From CAZQXD01 sp964597315 (GTDB lineage: Bacteria; Pseudomonadota; Gammaproteobacteria; Competibacterales; Competibacteraceae): DNA of 11,198 nucleotides. The position numbers and the translations under genes were made by a program. The stretch lies in the NCBI GenBank assembly GCA_964597315.1, contig CAZQXD010000100.1, forward strand, positions 1-11,198. The letters run 5' to 3'. Below the pieces are notes generated by a model that worked only from the letters and a program-made list of their open reading frames with translations, made no database searches and was not told the DNA's origin. Shown one piece after another: positions 1 through 7,848 of the stretch (the stretch's first letter is position 1; every line of letters starts with the position of its first letter).

Positions 1-105
1 GTTCCCGCTTGTATCCCCGCCCGATTGGGCGAGGGTTTACGCGGAGTTTTGCTAACGGGGCGGATTTCGGGTCGCCCAGAGACCTGCACCGGTCTTCTGG
101 ACAGT

Positions 106-3100
106 TCAGAATGTCGATACGCCCAGGTCGGCCAACAGCGATTTCAGTTGCGCGGTGTTGGTGGGTTTGAGCAAATAGCCATCGAAGCCCGCCTCCCTGG
201 CCCGGCGCTGGGTTTGCTCATCCCCGTAGCCGGATAGGGCCACCAGCTTCAGTTTCTCCAGGTCATGGCGCTCCCGCAGGCTACGGGCCACCTGGAAGCC
301 ATCCTGGCCCGGCATGCTCAGGTCTAGCAATACCAGTTCAGGATGAAAGTCCTTCACCACCGGCAGGGCCTCCGCGCCGGTGTGAACCACCTGCACCTCA
401 TGGCCCATGACCATGAGCAGCAGACTCAAAGCTTCCGCCACCGCCTGATCATCATCCACCACCAGCACCCGGCGCCGGATAAAGGCTTGCGGGGCCGGGG
501 CGGCGGGGGCGGACTCTGGAGCCGTTTTCCAGCACACCAGCGGCAGACGCACCGTGAAGGTGCTGCCTTGGCCTAGGCCGGGACTCTCGACCATCACCTG
601 TCCCCCATGCATCTCCATCAAGCGTTTGGCCAGGGCAAGCCCCACGCCCAAGCCACTACTCTGCCCCCCTGATCCCTCATTGAAAGTGCTAAACAGTTCA
701 AAAATGGCATGGGCCCGGTCCGGCGGAATACCCCGGCCCGTATCCCGAACCTGAATCACGGCCTGCTCGCCCCGCCGGGCCAGGGACACAGCGATCCGGC
801 CACCTTTATCGGTATAACGGATGGCGTTATCAAGCAGGTTGCTGAACACCTGAATCAGCCGGTTCCGATCCCCCTCCACCCACAGGGGCTGCTCGGGCAG
901 CGTCAGCTCCAGGTGCTGACCATGGTGGTTCTCGAGAATGGGGCGCAATGTCGCTACCGCCTGTTCGAGCGCCTCGGCCAGGTTCACTCTCTGGCGCTGG
1001 AGGGTGATCTGGCCCCGGGTGATGCGGGCCACATCCAGCAAGTCATTCACCAGACCCTGTATCTGCTGGCACTGCCGATTGAGCATAGCCACTGCCTTTT
1101 CCGTCTCCACCGGCAGGCCGTCGCGCTCCACCAGCGCTTCCAGGGTATTGCTGATGGAGGCTATGGGGTTTCTCAGTTCATGGCCCAGCATGGCTAGAAA
1201 CTCATTCTTCAGCCGATCTTGGTCTTGCAAGCATTCGGTCTGCACCTGAAGCCGCAGTTCACTGCGGCGCATGGCCTGTTCGATGCTTCGGCGTTCGGTG
1301 ATATCCAAAAAGGTCACCACCACGCCGTCGATGCGGTTGTCTTGGGTGCGGTAAGGCGTTATCCGACGCAAATACCACTCCCCCTGGGTGGTGGCGATTT
1401 CCGCCTCCACCGGTATCAGCCGGTCCAACACCTGGGCGGCCTGAGTCAGTAATTCAGCGTCGTCGAACTGGGAAGTGATGTCTTTGATGGAGCGGCCAAT
1501 ATCGCCTTGGATCAGGCGAATCAGGCGGGTCATGGCGGGGGTGAAACGACGGATATGGAACTGCCGGTCCAAGAACAGCGTGGCGATCTCGGTGCTGGTC
1601 AGCAGGTTCTTGAGATCGTCGTTAGTGGCTTCCAGGGCCTGGTTCTTGGCTTCCAGTTGCTGGTTGATCGTGCCCAGTTCCTCGTTCAGGGACTGCAACT
1701 CCTCCTTGGACGTTTCCAGTTCCTCGTTGGCCGATTGCAGTTCCTCATTGATGGAGATCATTTCTTCGTTGGCGGACTTGAACTCCTCGCTGGCAATGTC
1801 CACCTGTTCCAGGAGGCTGCGGTTTTCTTCCCGGGCCTGCTGGAGGTCGGCCTGTAGTTGGGAGATCAGGGTCCCGTCGCTGCTATCGTGGCCGCTCGCG
1901 GATAGGTCGGCGGCGCTGACTGGCGCGAGGCGGTGATCCTGGAAAGCCACCAGCAACAAGTCTTTCAGCTCCTGGGGCGAGCGCAGCAGCTCCACCGTGA
2001 AGTCCACCCTGCGTTGACTGTCCTCGTCCCAGGGAACGCCCCGCACCCGCGCGGCCTCGCCGGTGTCCAGGACTTCCTGCAAGGCGCTTCGCAGCCGCGG
2101 GCGCAAGGCTTCCCGGGTCCAGGCCGGCAGGTTCATGGTCGCCTCCCCCACCGGCTGGCGCAGATAGTCGTGGATGGGGCCGAAAAAATACAGAATGTCT
2201 TGGTTACGGTGAACCAATACACAGGCTCGGGTATAGCGCTCCAGCACCAGTTGCTGGGCAATGCGGGCCAGCCGTGGCGGCGACGGCGCGACAGCCAACT
2301 CCGGGATCAGCGAGGGGAGAACTGAACTCGACCGCGCTATGGGGAACGCGACCTGGTCCAACCGGGTATGGCCGATACGTTGGTAAATCCGCCACTTGTG
2401 CGACAGTTCTTCATACATGCTCTGCTGTTGGCCCATCGACTCGGCAGTGCCCAGCATCAGATAGCCGCCGGGCTTGAGGGCGAAGTGGAATAGGCTCAGC
2501 ACTTTCTTCTGTATCTCCGGTTCCAGGTAAATCAGCAGATTGCGGCAACTGATCAGGTCCAGGCGCCCGAAAGGCGGGTCGCTGATCAGATTGTGCGCCG
2601 CGAAGGTCACCAGGCTCCGCAACGCCTTGCCGATCCGGTAACCCTGCTCCTCCTTGGAAAAGAACCGACCGAGCCGCTCCGGTGACACATCCGTGGCGCT
2701 GCCGTTCGAATACAGACCGCGCCGGGCGAAGGCCAGGGCGTCGCTGTTGAGGTCCGAGGCGAACAGTCTCGCTGGGGGATTGCGCCCTGGGGACGGCTGC
2801 TGCTCCACCAGCAGCATGGCCAGGGTGTAGGCTTCCTCGCCGGTGGCGCAGCCCGGCACCCAGATCTGCGGCGCCTGCCGGTGATCCTGCCCCCGGCATA
2901 GGGGTTCCAGCACCTTGTCCGCCAGGAAAGCCCAGGCCCCGGGATCACGGAAAAAATGAGTAACGCTGATCATCAGGTCCCGGGCCAGGGCCTGGGCTTC
3001 CTCTGGATGGCTTTGCAGATAGGCCAGGTAGGCTCCGTAGGACTGGATATGGCTGAGTCCCATGCGCCGCTGGACGCGCCGGGTCAGGGTGCCCCGCTTA

Positions 3101-3816
3101 TAGCAACTGAAATCGAAATCCCGGCGGCCCCGCAGCGCGGCCAGTACCGCCTCGAGGCCGTGCGGGTCCGGCGCTTGTGAATCCGCCTCTTGGGGGGGAC
3201 TCTTCAGGTAAGGGTGATAGGCATAGTCCAGCAGCGCCTGGGGCATCTCCTCCACCGGCAGGACCAGATCCACCTGCCCGGTTGCAATGGCGCTTTTGGA
3301 CATACCGTCGTGGTCGGCGGTGTCCGGGTCCTGGACGATAATCACCCCTCCCTGCTGCTTGATGGCCCCGAGGCCCACGCTGCCGTTGGAGCCGGTGCCC
3401 GAGAGGATAATCCCGATAGCCCGGCGCCCATACTCCTTGGCCAGGGAGCGGAACAGGGCATCCACCGGTTTGCGCTGGCCCCTGGGCATGTCCGGCTCGA
3501 ACAGGCGCAACTCGCCCTCCTCGGTCTCCAGATAGCTATTGGGGGGGATGACATAGATATGGTTGGCTTGGATAGCGACGGGCTGGTTGACCTGGGCCAC
3601 CGGCATGGCGGTGCAGTTGCCGAGAATCTCCGCCATGGCGCTTTCCCGGGTCGGGTCCAGATGCAGAATCACCACAAAGGCCAACCCCGAATCGGCGGGC
3701 ATTACCCTGAAAAACCGCTGCAATGCCGCTAGTCCCCCGGCCGAGGCGCCTATGCCCACGACGATCGGCAACGCTTGCGAAGGAGAATCGCTATCCTGAG
3801 TCCGATGCTTGGTCAA
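106..3816 (-). CDS. CheB-CheR-PAS hybrid sensor histidine kinase with C-terminal receiver
   Basis: Large cytoplasmic chemotaxis-type signalling fusion of 1236 residues with no membrane segment. Domains in order: a CheB methylesterase-like domain (about 16-195; Ser25 in GIGASAGG, His52 in LHLDP); a CheR methyltransferase domain (about 220-480; SAM motif WVPGCATGEEAY from 319, ISCRNLLIYL near 422); a degenerate PAS-like segment (about 520-630); a heptad-repeat coiled coil (681-736); a PAS domain (about 738-850); HisKA with phospho-His879 in GHELRNP; an HATPase_c domain (N box around Asn993/Asn997, DTGRGI 1025-1030, GLGVGLALAKRL from 1055); and a receiver (DDD 1121-1123, phosphoacceptor Asp1165, Ser1195, Lys1217). 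The kinase and receiver are therefore intact. The CheB acid residue, normally Asp in GTGSDG, is Asn144 here, so esterase activity is doubtful. Translation starts at TTG 3816; no ATG lies near the conserved N-terminus. The gene stands alone, with no che genes beside it. The family is clear; the signal and output are unknown. Confidence 0.95.
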   Translation of the reverse strand: MTKHRTQDSDSPSQALPIVVGIGASAGGLAALQRFFRVMPADSGLAFVVILHLDPTRESAMAEILGNCTAMPVAQVNQPVAIQANHIYVIPPNSYLETEEGELRLFEPDMPRGQRKPVDALFRSLAKEYGRRAIGIILSGTGSNGSVGLGAIKQQGGVIIVQDPDTADHDGMSKSAIATGQVDLVLPVEEMPQALLDYAYHPYLKSPPQEADSQAPDPHGLEAVLAALRGRRDFDFSCYKRGTLTRRVQRRMGLSHIQSYGAYLAYLQSHPEEAQALARDLMISVTHFFRDPGAWAFLADKVLEPLCRGQDHRQAPQIWVPGCATGEEAYTLAMLLVEQQPSPGRNPPARLFASDLNSDALAFARRGLYSNGSATDVSPERLGRFFSKEEQGYRIGKALRSLVTFAAHNLISDPPFGRLDLISCRNLLIYLEPEIQKKVLSLFHFALKPGGYLMLGTAESMGQQQSMYEELSHKWRIYQRIGHTRLDQVAFPIARSSSVLPSLIPELAVAPSPPRLARIAQQLVLERYTRACVLVHRNQDILYFFGPIHDYLRQPVGEATMNLPAWTREALRPRLRSALQEVLDTGEAARVRGVPWDEDSQRRVDFTVELLRSPQELKDLLLVAFQDHRLAPVSAADLSASGHDSSDGTLISQLQADLQQAREENRSLLEQVDIASEEFKSANEEMISINEELQSANEELETSKEELQSLNEELGTINQQLEAKNQALEATNDDLKNLLTSTEIATLFLDRQFHIRRFTPAMTRLIRLIQGDIGRSIKDITSQFDDAELLTQAAQVLDRLIPVEAEIATTQGEWYLRRITPYRTQDNRIDGVVVTFLDITERRSIEQAMRRSELRLQVQTECLQDQDRLKNEFLAMLGHELRNPIASISNTLEALVERDGLPVETEKAVAMLNRQCQQIQGLVNDLLDVARITRGQITLQRQRVNLAEALEQAVATLRPILENHHGQHLELTLPEQPLWVEGDRNRLIQVFSNLLDNAIRYTDKGGRIAVSLARRGEQAVIQVRDTGRGIPPDRAHAIFELFSTFNEGSGGQSSGLGVGLALAKRLMEMHGGQVMVESPGLGQGSTFTVRLPLVCWKTAPESAPAAPAPQAFIRRRVLVVDDDQAVAEALSLLLMVMGHEVQVVHTGAEALPVVKDFHPELVLLDLSMPGQDGFQVARSLRERHDLEKLKLVALSGYGDEQTQRRAREAGFDGYLLKPTNTAQLKSLLADLGVSTF
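1609..1776 (-). repeat. Eight tandem heptads encoding a coiled-coil linker
   Basis: Residues 681-736 of the CheB-CheR hybrid kinase form eight gap-free seven-residue repeats with the approximate pattern S-x-N-E-E-L-x (for example SANEEMI, SINEELQ, SANEELE, TSKEELQ). This gives a degenerate 21-bp period in the DNA. Such a linker is typical between the CheR part and the PAS/kinase part of this family and probably forms a dimeric signalling helix. The same periodicity produces long antisense open frames here that are not genes. Confidence 0.8.
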
Positions 3817-3820
3817 CGCG

Positions 3821-3826
3821 CCTCCT
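3821..3826 (-). promoter_or_regulatory. Shine-Dalgarno of the hybrid kinase gene, close to a TTG start
   Basis: A perfect AGGAGG (minus strand) lies only 4 nt before the TTG codon at 3816-3814. The spacing is shorter than the usual 5-9 nt, but no ATG or GTG gives a better fit and the CheB domain begins about 16 codons downstream. The strong Shine-Dalgarno sequence therefore decides the start. Confidence 0.6.
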
Positions 3827-4037
3827 GATCGGTGAGTTATCTTGATAGTATAAGCCCCCCTGGGGTTTTGGAGAAAAAGTCGCGCTATCCTTCCCGACCT
3901 GGAGGCCGAGGCTTGCCGCGCACCGGATCAAGGGCCGCTAAATCTAAACATTTTCCTGGATCAACCGATCTTTTATGACCTAGGTCCGCTACCCGGCATA
4001 ACCGGTTTGATGGCAAAAAATCCACATGACCTAAGCT

Positions 4038-4043
4038 TATAAT
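4038..4043 (+). promoter_or_regulatory. Possible -10 element (TATAAT) for the 78-residue gene
   Basis: A perfect TATAAT lies 82 nt before the proposed start at 4126. The position 17 bp upstream is an A-run with no -35 match; TTGATG at 4007-4012 is 25 bp away, which is too far. The hexamer sits between CCTAA and TTAGG inverted arms, so an overlapping operator is possible. The evidence is the hexamer and the local AT-richness only. Confidence 0.35.
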
Positions 4044-4125
4044 TAGGGCGCCGGGCGCTGGCGTGGCCGGGAACGGCCCGCCGGACTGCGGCGGATGCAC
4101 CCAGGCGGCGGAGGTGGCCAGGCTT

Positions 4126-4362
4126 ATGCGCACCGTAACAGAAGTTCAAGAAGCGTTAGCCATACAGGGCATGGACATCACACCCTACGGCATCTTTCGG
4201 ATGGCCTGGGAATGGCATTACGGTCCCCGCGTCGGGGTCGACGAGCAGCGGCTGGAGCAGGATTTCGTGGACTGGTATCTCTACGGCGAGATGCCGGTCT
4301 ACCTGGAAACCTATCTGACCCAATGCTCGCCGGCGGGAATGCCGGGGGTGCTGGTATGCTGA
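4126..4362 (+). CDS. Hypothetical protein, 78 residues
   Basis: I do not recognise this family. The proposed start is ATG 4126, preceded by GGAGG (4110-4114) with 11 nt spacing; the frame is also open upstream to an ATG at 4063 that lacks such a site. The product is soluble-looking, with no signal peptide or membrane helix. It is rich in aromatic and acidic residues in the middle (FRMAWEWHYGP near 24-34, FVDWYLYGEMPVYLETYL near 48-65) and has Cys at 67 and at its C-terminus. That composition is unlike a random frame. It lies alone between two intergenic regions, in the same direction as nudE-cysQ but 145 bp upstream. A role in regulation or as a small adaptor cannot be shown from sequence. 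Confidence 0.6.
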   Translation: MRTVTEVQEALAIQGMDITPYGIFRMAWEWHYGPRVGVDEQRLEQDFVDWYLYGEMPVYLETYLTQCSPAGMPGVLVC

Positions 4363-4396
4363 GTCCGTTCCAACGCCTCGCCCTGGTGTGCGTCAC

Positions 4397-4428
4397 CGAT
4401 CCGCAAATCCCGCCAGCCCGGCGGATCG
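4397..4428 (+). repeat. 8-bp perfect inverted repeat (CGATCCGC/GCGGATCG)
   Basis: The arms 4397-4404 and 4421-4428 are perfect complements with a 16-nt GC-rich loop. The repeat starts 34 nt after the stop of the 78-residue gene and ends 2 nt before TAGAAT (4431-4436), a possible -10 for nudE. It could be a weak terminator (a short CTTTT follows at about 4445) or an operator. I cannot tell which. Confidence 0.35.
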
Positions 4429-4507
4429 TGTAGAATCCCTTCAGCTTTTGAGGCCGACGGACCAACCCCGCGCCCCCATCCCATGAGGCTGCTGCGACCC
4501 AGACCCT

Positions 4508-5062
4508 ATGCGCAAAATACCGGAAATCCTCAGATCCCAAATCGTCGCCCGGTCCCGCTTATTCCGGGTGGAACGGCTGGATCTGCGATTTTCCAACGGC
4601 GTGGAGATGGAATACGAGCGGGTGCCCGGCTCCAGCATCGGCGCGGTGCTGGTGGCGCCGGTGCTGAACGGGGACACGGTGTTATTGATCCGTGAATACG
4701 CCGCCGGCACCCACCGCTATGAACTGGGTTTCCCCAAGGGTCGCATCGAACAGAACGAAGACATGCTGGAAGCCGCCAACCGCGAGATCATGGAAGAAGT
4801 GGGTTATGGCGCCCGTCGGCTTCGCCATCTTAGCACCATGACCATCGCCCCCGGTTATATTGGCCATCGCACCCATATCATCCTGGCCGAAGACCTCTAC
4901 GAACGCCGTCTGCCCGGAGACGAGCCAGAGGAAATCGAAGTGGTGCCCTGGCGGCTTAGCCGCCTAGACGAACTGCTGGCCCGTGACGACCTCAGTGAAG
5001 CCCGCTCCATCGCCTCCCTGTTTCTGGTCCGGGAAGCCCTAGCCAAGCGCAAGACGCCGTGA
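4508..5062 (+). CDS. nudE: ADP compounds hydrolase NudE (Nudix family)
   Basis: Cytoplasmic Nudix hydrolase of 184 residues, matching the usual NudE length. NudE enzymes hydrolyse ADP-ribose, Ap3A and NADH-type ADP compounds, using divalent metal bound by the Nudix box. The box is complete: Gly78, Glu84, the REIMEEVGY stretch with Arg92, Glu93, Glu96 and Glu97, then Gly99. The N-terminus (VARSRLFRVERLDLRFSNG) and the segment IREYAAGTHRYELGFPKG match NudE rather than the NudF/ADP-ribose pyrophosphatase type. The ATG at 4508 gives the typical NudE N-terminus but has no clear Shine-Dalgarno sequence. The stop overlaps the GTG start of cysQ by 4 nt (GTGA), so the two are translationally coupled, the usual nudE-cysQ arrangement in gammaproteobacteria. 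Confidence 0.93.
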   Translation: MRKIPEILRSQIVARSRLFRVERLDLRFSNGVEMEYERVPGSSIGAVLVAPVLNGDTVLLIREYAAGTHRYELGFPKGRIEQNEDMLEAANREIMEEVGYGARRLRHLSTMTIAPGYIGHRTHIILAEDLYERRLPGDEPEEIEVVPWRLSRLDELLARDDLSEARSIASLFLVREALAKRKTP

Positions 5063-5983
5063 CCCCGGCGCTGCCCGAACTGGTGGTGCCGGTGTTGGCC
5101 ATCGCCCGGGAAGCCGCCGCGCGCATTCTGGATATTTACCAACGGGGCTTCGAAATCAGCGAAAAGGCCGATCGGAGCCCGGTCACCGAAGCCGATATGG
5201 CGGCCCATCATTGCATCGTGGAGGGGTTGGAGGCACTGACCCCGGATATCCCGGTCCTCTCCGAGGAGTCCGCCGCAATCCCCTATGCGCGGCGGCGGCA
5301 GTGGGACTGGTTTTGGCTGGTGGACCCCCTAGACGGCACCCGCCAATTCATCAAACGCAACGACGAGTTTTCGGTGAACATCGCCCTGGTGCATGGGCAG
5401 ATGGCGGTATTCGGCCTGATTCTGGCGCCGGTAGGAGGCGCTTGCTATTTCGGCTGGCGCCGCGGCGGCGCTTATAAACAAGCCCCCCTCGGCCCACCCC
5501 GGCCCATCCACACCCGCCCGGCGCGCCCCGACGCCATCCGGGTGGCCGGCAGCCGCAGCTTTACCGGTCGGCCCATGCAGACCTACTTGGAACTGCTGGG
5601 CAAGCACACTTATCTTGGCATGGGTAGCGCCCTCAAATCCTGCCTGGTGGCGGAAGGCCAGGTGGACATCTTCGCGACAATGTACGCAGGAATTGGAAGA
5701 TGGTTGACGTGCGCAATAACCTGCCCGTGATTGCCAGCAAGAAATAAATCTCATCGNNNNNNNNNNGGTGGACATCTATCCCCGTTTCGGCCCCACCTGC
5801 GAGTGGGACACGGCCGCCGCCCAGATCATTGTCGAGGAGGCTGGAGGCGGGCTGACCGATATCCATATGCGACCCTTGCGCTACAACGCCCGCCCTACCC
5901 TCATCAACCCGGACTTCTTCGCCTTTGGGGACCCCAGCCGCGACTGGTCCCGCTACCTGCCCCGGCGCAAGCCCCGGTTCTAG
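5059..5983 (+). CDS. cysQ: 3'(2'),5'-bisphosphate nucleotidase CysQ, interrupted at 5671-5766
   Basis: CysQ removes the 3'-phosphate from PAP/PAPS, the by-product of sulfate assimilation; it belongs to the inositol monophosphatase superfamily and needs Mg2+. Visible motifs: SPVTEADMAAH (40-50), LSEES with metal-ligand Glu (67-71), DPLDGT (89-94), then GSALKSCLVAEGQVDI. The frame then runs into unrelated sequence and stops at 5728-5730. After ten Ns it resumes, in another frame, with VDIYPRFGPTCEWDTAA (catalytic Asp in WDTAA) and ends at 5983. Joining the two copies of GGTGGACATC (5661-5670 and 5767-5776) gives a continuous 272-residue CysQ with every motif. The real gene is therefore either intact, with an assembly fault here, or split by an insertion. 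The GTG start overlaps the nudE stop. Confidence 0.85.
5671..5766. other. Foreign 86-nt segment plus 10-N assembly gap inside cysQ
   Basis: Bases 5671-5756 do not belong to CysQ and are about 48% GC against roughly 65% around them. They are followed by exactly ten Ns (5757-5766), a common placeholder for a gap of unknown size. The block is bounded by the 10-bp direct repeat GGTGGACATC. In one plus frame it encodes 24 codons ending DVRNNLPVIASKK-stop at 5747, which looks like the C-terminus of another protein. Two explanations fit: a mobile element with a 10-bp target duplication whose body was not assembled, or a mis-extended contig end. No terminal inverted repeat can be tested. Confidence 0.75.
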
Positions 5984-5988
5984 ACCCA

Positions 5989-7848
5989 TCAAAACGTCAG
6001 GGCGGTTCCCAGGTAATAGGAGCGATCCGGCGTCCCGAAACCCAGGGCCTCCTGGTATTCCTCGTCGGTGAGATTCTCGATCCGCCCGAACACCCGCCAA
6101 TCCGGGGCCGCCTGCCAGGACAGGGCTAGATCGGCGCGCAGATAATCGTCCAGGGGCTGGCCGCTTTCCTCCGTGTCGGCCACGTAGCGGAGATTCAGGC
6201 TGGTCTGGGCGCGGCCATCCAGAAACCCATAGTCCAGGTTCAGATTGGCCACATGACGGGGTCGGCGACTAAACTGTTGGCCGGTCAGGGAGTCCTCGGC
6301 GTCGTTATAGGTGTAGGCGGCGGCCAGTTTCAGCCGTTCGACCGGTCGATAGGTGGCGACCAACTCCCAGCCCCGGGACTCGGAGCGCCCGGCTATCTGG
6401 GTGAAACCACCGCCGATAAAGTTGCCCTCGGCATCGAACTGGGATTCGAAGGCGATGCGGTTTTCGATATCGATCCGAAACCAGGTTGCTCCCAGGGTCA
6501 GTTGGCCGTCCAGCAGCGCCTGCTCCACGCCCAGGTCATAGCTGTCGCTCTCCTCCGGTTGCAGGTCTGGATTGCCGAAGCTGTTGGCGAACAATTCGAA
6601 CAAAGACGGCGCCCTAAAGCCGGTGCCGATGCTGCCCCGGACAGTGGTGTCGGTGGCGTCGATCAGCCAGGCGGCGGTGGCCCGCCAGGTGGTCTCGGCG
6701 CCGAAGGACTGGTGATCGTCCAGGCGCGCTCCCAAAGACAAGAACAGTTGTTCCCCCAGGCCAAACTGATACAGACCGTAATAGCCGCTGATACGCACCT
6801 CCCGGCGCGGCTCGAAGCGGGTTTCAAAGCGTTCGGTCTCGGTTTCCGCTCCCAACACTAGGCTACCGGAGGCGTGCAGATCCAGGGTGCCCTGATAGTC
6901 GAACTTGAGGCGTTTCCCGTCGGCGAAAAAGTTCGGCTCCCCGGCGCTGAAATCATCCCGCTGGTTGGCGCTATAGCCCACCCCCAGTTGGCTGCTCCAA
7001 CGCCCGTCCCACAGCGATAAATCCGCCGCCAATCGGGCCGATGCCTGCTGAATCTCGGTGGTTTCCTCCGCGTCCATGAATCCTGCGGGAAAGACAAAGG
7101 CGTCGAACTCCGCCTCGGCGTCGGCGTGGCGCAGATTGAACCGCAGGGTAAGCGCCTCGGATGCCTTGTAGCTCACTTTGCCGCTCGCGGTGACGTTGCG
7201 GTTGGCGTCTGCCTCGTGGTTGCCGGCGTTCTCATCGGCGGCGGAAATGCCATGGGTGTCAAAGCGCTGAACCTGGAATGCAAAACCCACCCTTCCTTGG
7301 CCGCCGCGCAAGGCGTAGTCCTGAAGATTGGTGGCGAAACTGCCAGCTTCCAGGGTCAGGCTGTGGCGCAAGGGTCCGGCGCCGGAACGGGTGATGATAT
7401 TGACGACCCCGCCGATGGCGTCGCCCCCGTATAGGGTACTCTGGGAGCCGCGCAGAATCTCGATGCGCTCCACATCCCCGGCCAGTAAATGGGCGAAGTC
7501 GAATTGGGTCTGGGTGGAACTGGGGTCGCTGACCTCCACCCCGTCGATCAGCACCACGGTGTTGCGGTTGTCGGCGCCGCGAATGCGCACCTCGGCGGCG
7601 CCCCCGAAAGAACCGCTGCGAGATACCGTCACACCAGGCGCCTGGCGCAAAATATCAATGACTTGCCGGGTTTGCTGGCGTTCCAGCTCGGCGCGGGTGA
7701 TGACCGTGATAGAACTGCCAATCCGCTCGATGGGGGTACTGATGCGGTCGGCGGTAATGGCCACCTCGTCCATCATCAGCGGCGTGGCCGACTCGGCGCT
7801 GGCCGAGGCGCAAAATAGCAGACCCAGGGGTAGGGAAATTCGGTACAT
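5989..7848 (-). CDS. btuB: TonB-dependent outer-membrane receptor, BtuB-type (cobalamin)
   Basis: A 619-residue outer-membrane beta-barrel, close to the 614 of E. coli BtuB. The ATG at 7848 is chosen because it gives a signal peptide (MYRISLPLGLLFCASASA). A TonB box, DEVAITA (27-33), follows, then the plug domain (about 40-155) with VRIRGADNRNTVVLIDGVEV and RGSQSTLYGGDAIGGVVNII. The barrel ends in an aromatic C-terminal strand (YYLGTALTF). The frame stays open 40 codons upstream to 7968, but that extension lies in the riboswitch leader and would bury the signal peptide. Cobalamin is assigned as substrate mainly from the riboswitch upstream together with BtuB-like length and plug; related corrinoids are possible. 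No btuCDF genes are nearby. The stop is 5 bp from the convergent cysQ stop, with no visible terminator between them. Confidence 0.92.
   Translation of the reverse strand: MYRISLPLGLLFCASASAESATPLMMDEVAITADRISTPIERIGSSITVITRAELERQQTRQVIDILRQAPGVTVSRSGSFGGAAEVRIRGADNRNTVVLIDGVEVSDPSSTQTQFDFAHLLAGDVERIEILRGSQSTLYGGDAIGGVVNIITRSGAGPLRHSLTLEAGSFATNLQDYALRGGQGRVGFAFQVQRFDTHGISAADENAGNHEADANRNVTASGKVSYKASEALTLRFNLRHADAEAEFDAFVFPAGFMDAEETTEIQQASARLAADLSLWDGRWSSQLGVGYSANQRDDFSAGEPNFFADGKRLKFDYQGTLDLHASGSLVLGAETETERFETRFEPRREVRISGYYGLYQFGLGEQLFLSLGARLDDHQSFGAETTWRATAAWLIDATDTTVRGSIGTGFRAPSLFELFANSFGNPDLQPEESDSYDLGVEQALLDGQLTLGATWFRIDIENRIAFESQFDAEGNFIGGGFTQIAGRSESRGWELVATYRPVERLKLAAAYTYNDAEDSLTGQQFSRRPRHVANLNLDYGFLDGRAQTSLNLRYVADTEESGQPLDDYLRADLALSWQAAPDWRVFGRIENLTDEEYQEALGFGTPDRSYYLGTALTF

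Larger units (their letters stand above)
3817..4125. other. Divergent intergenic region between the hybrid kinase and the 78-residue gene
   Basis: About 300 bp without a convincing gene. On the minus strand, TATACT (plus-strand 3847-3852) could be a -10 element for the kinase gene, but I see no good -35. The plus side carries a perfect palindrome, GACCTAGGTC (3977-3986), and ATGACCTA occurs twice, at 3975-3982 and 4026-4033, exactly 51 bp apart. These could be operator half-sites, but no regulator can be named. Short frames reading through here look like non-coding shadows. Confidence 0.5.

Noticed and set aside
16..33. GC-rich hairpin downstream of the hybrid kinase as a terminator
   Set aside because: The 7-bp stem with a G-U pair can form on the minus strand, but no U-tract follows and such short GC stems are common here.
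1475..1936. Plus-strand frame of 153 codons and a similar one of 116 codons at 1507-1857
   Set aside because: Both are antisense to the heptad-repeat region of the hybrid kinase, and their low-complexity Leu/Ser-rich products mirror that repeat.
3190..3732. Plus-strand frame of 180 codons
   Set aside because: It lies wholly antisense to the conserved CheB domain, and its product has no recognisable domain.
4031..4039. CTAAGCTTA shared with 10471-10479, upstream of two plus-strand genes
   Set aside because: A shared 9-mer in 11 kb is expected many times by chance, and the surrounding bases do not match.
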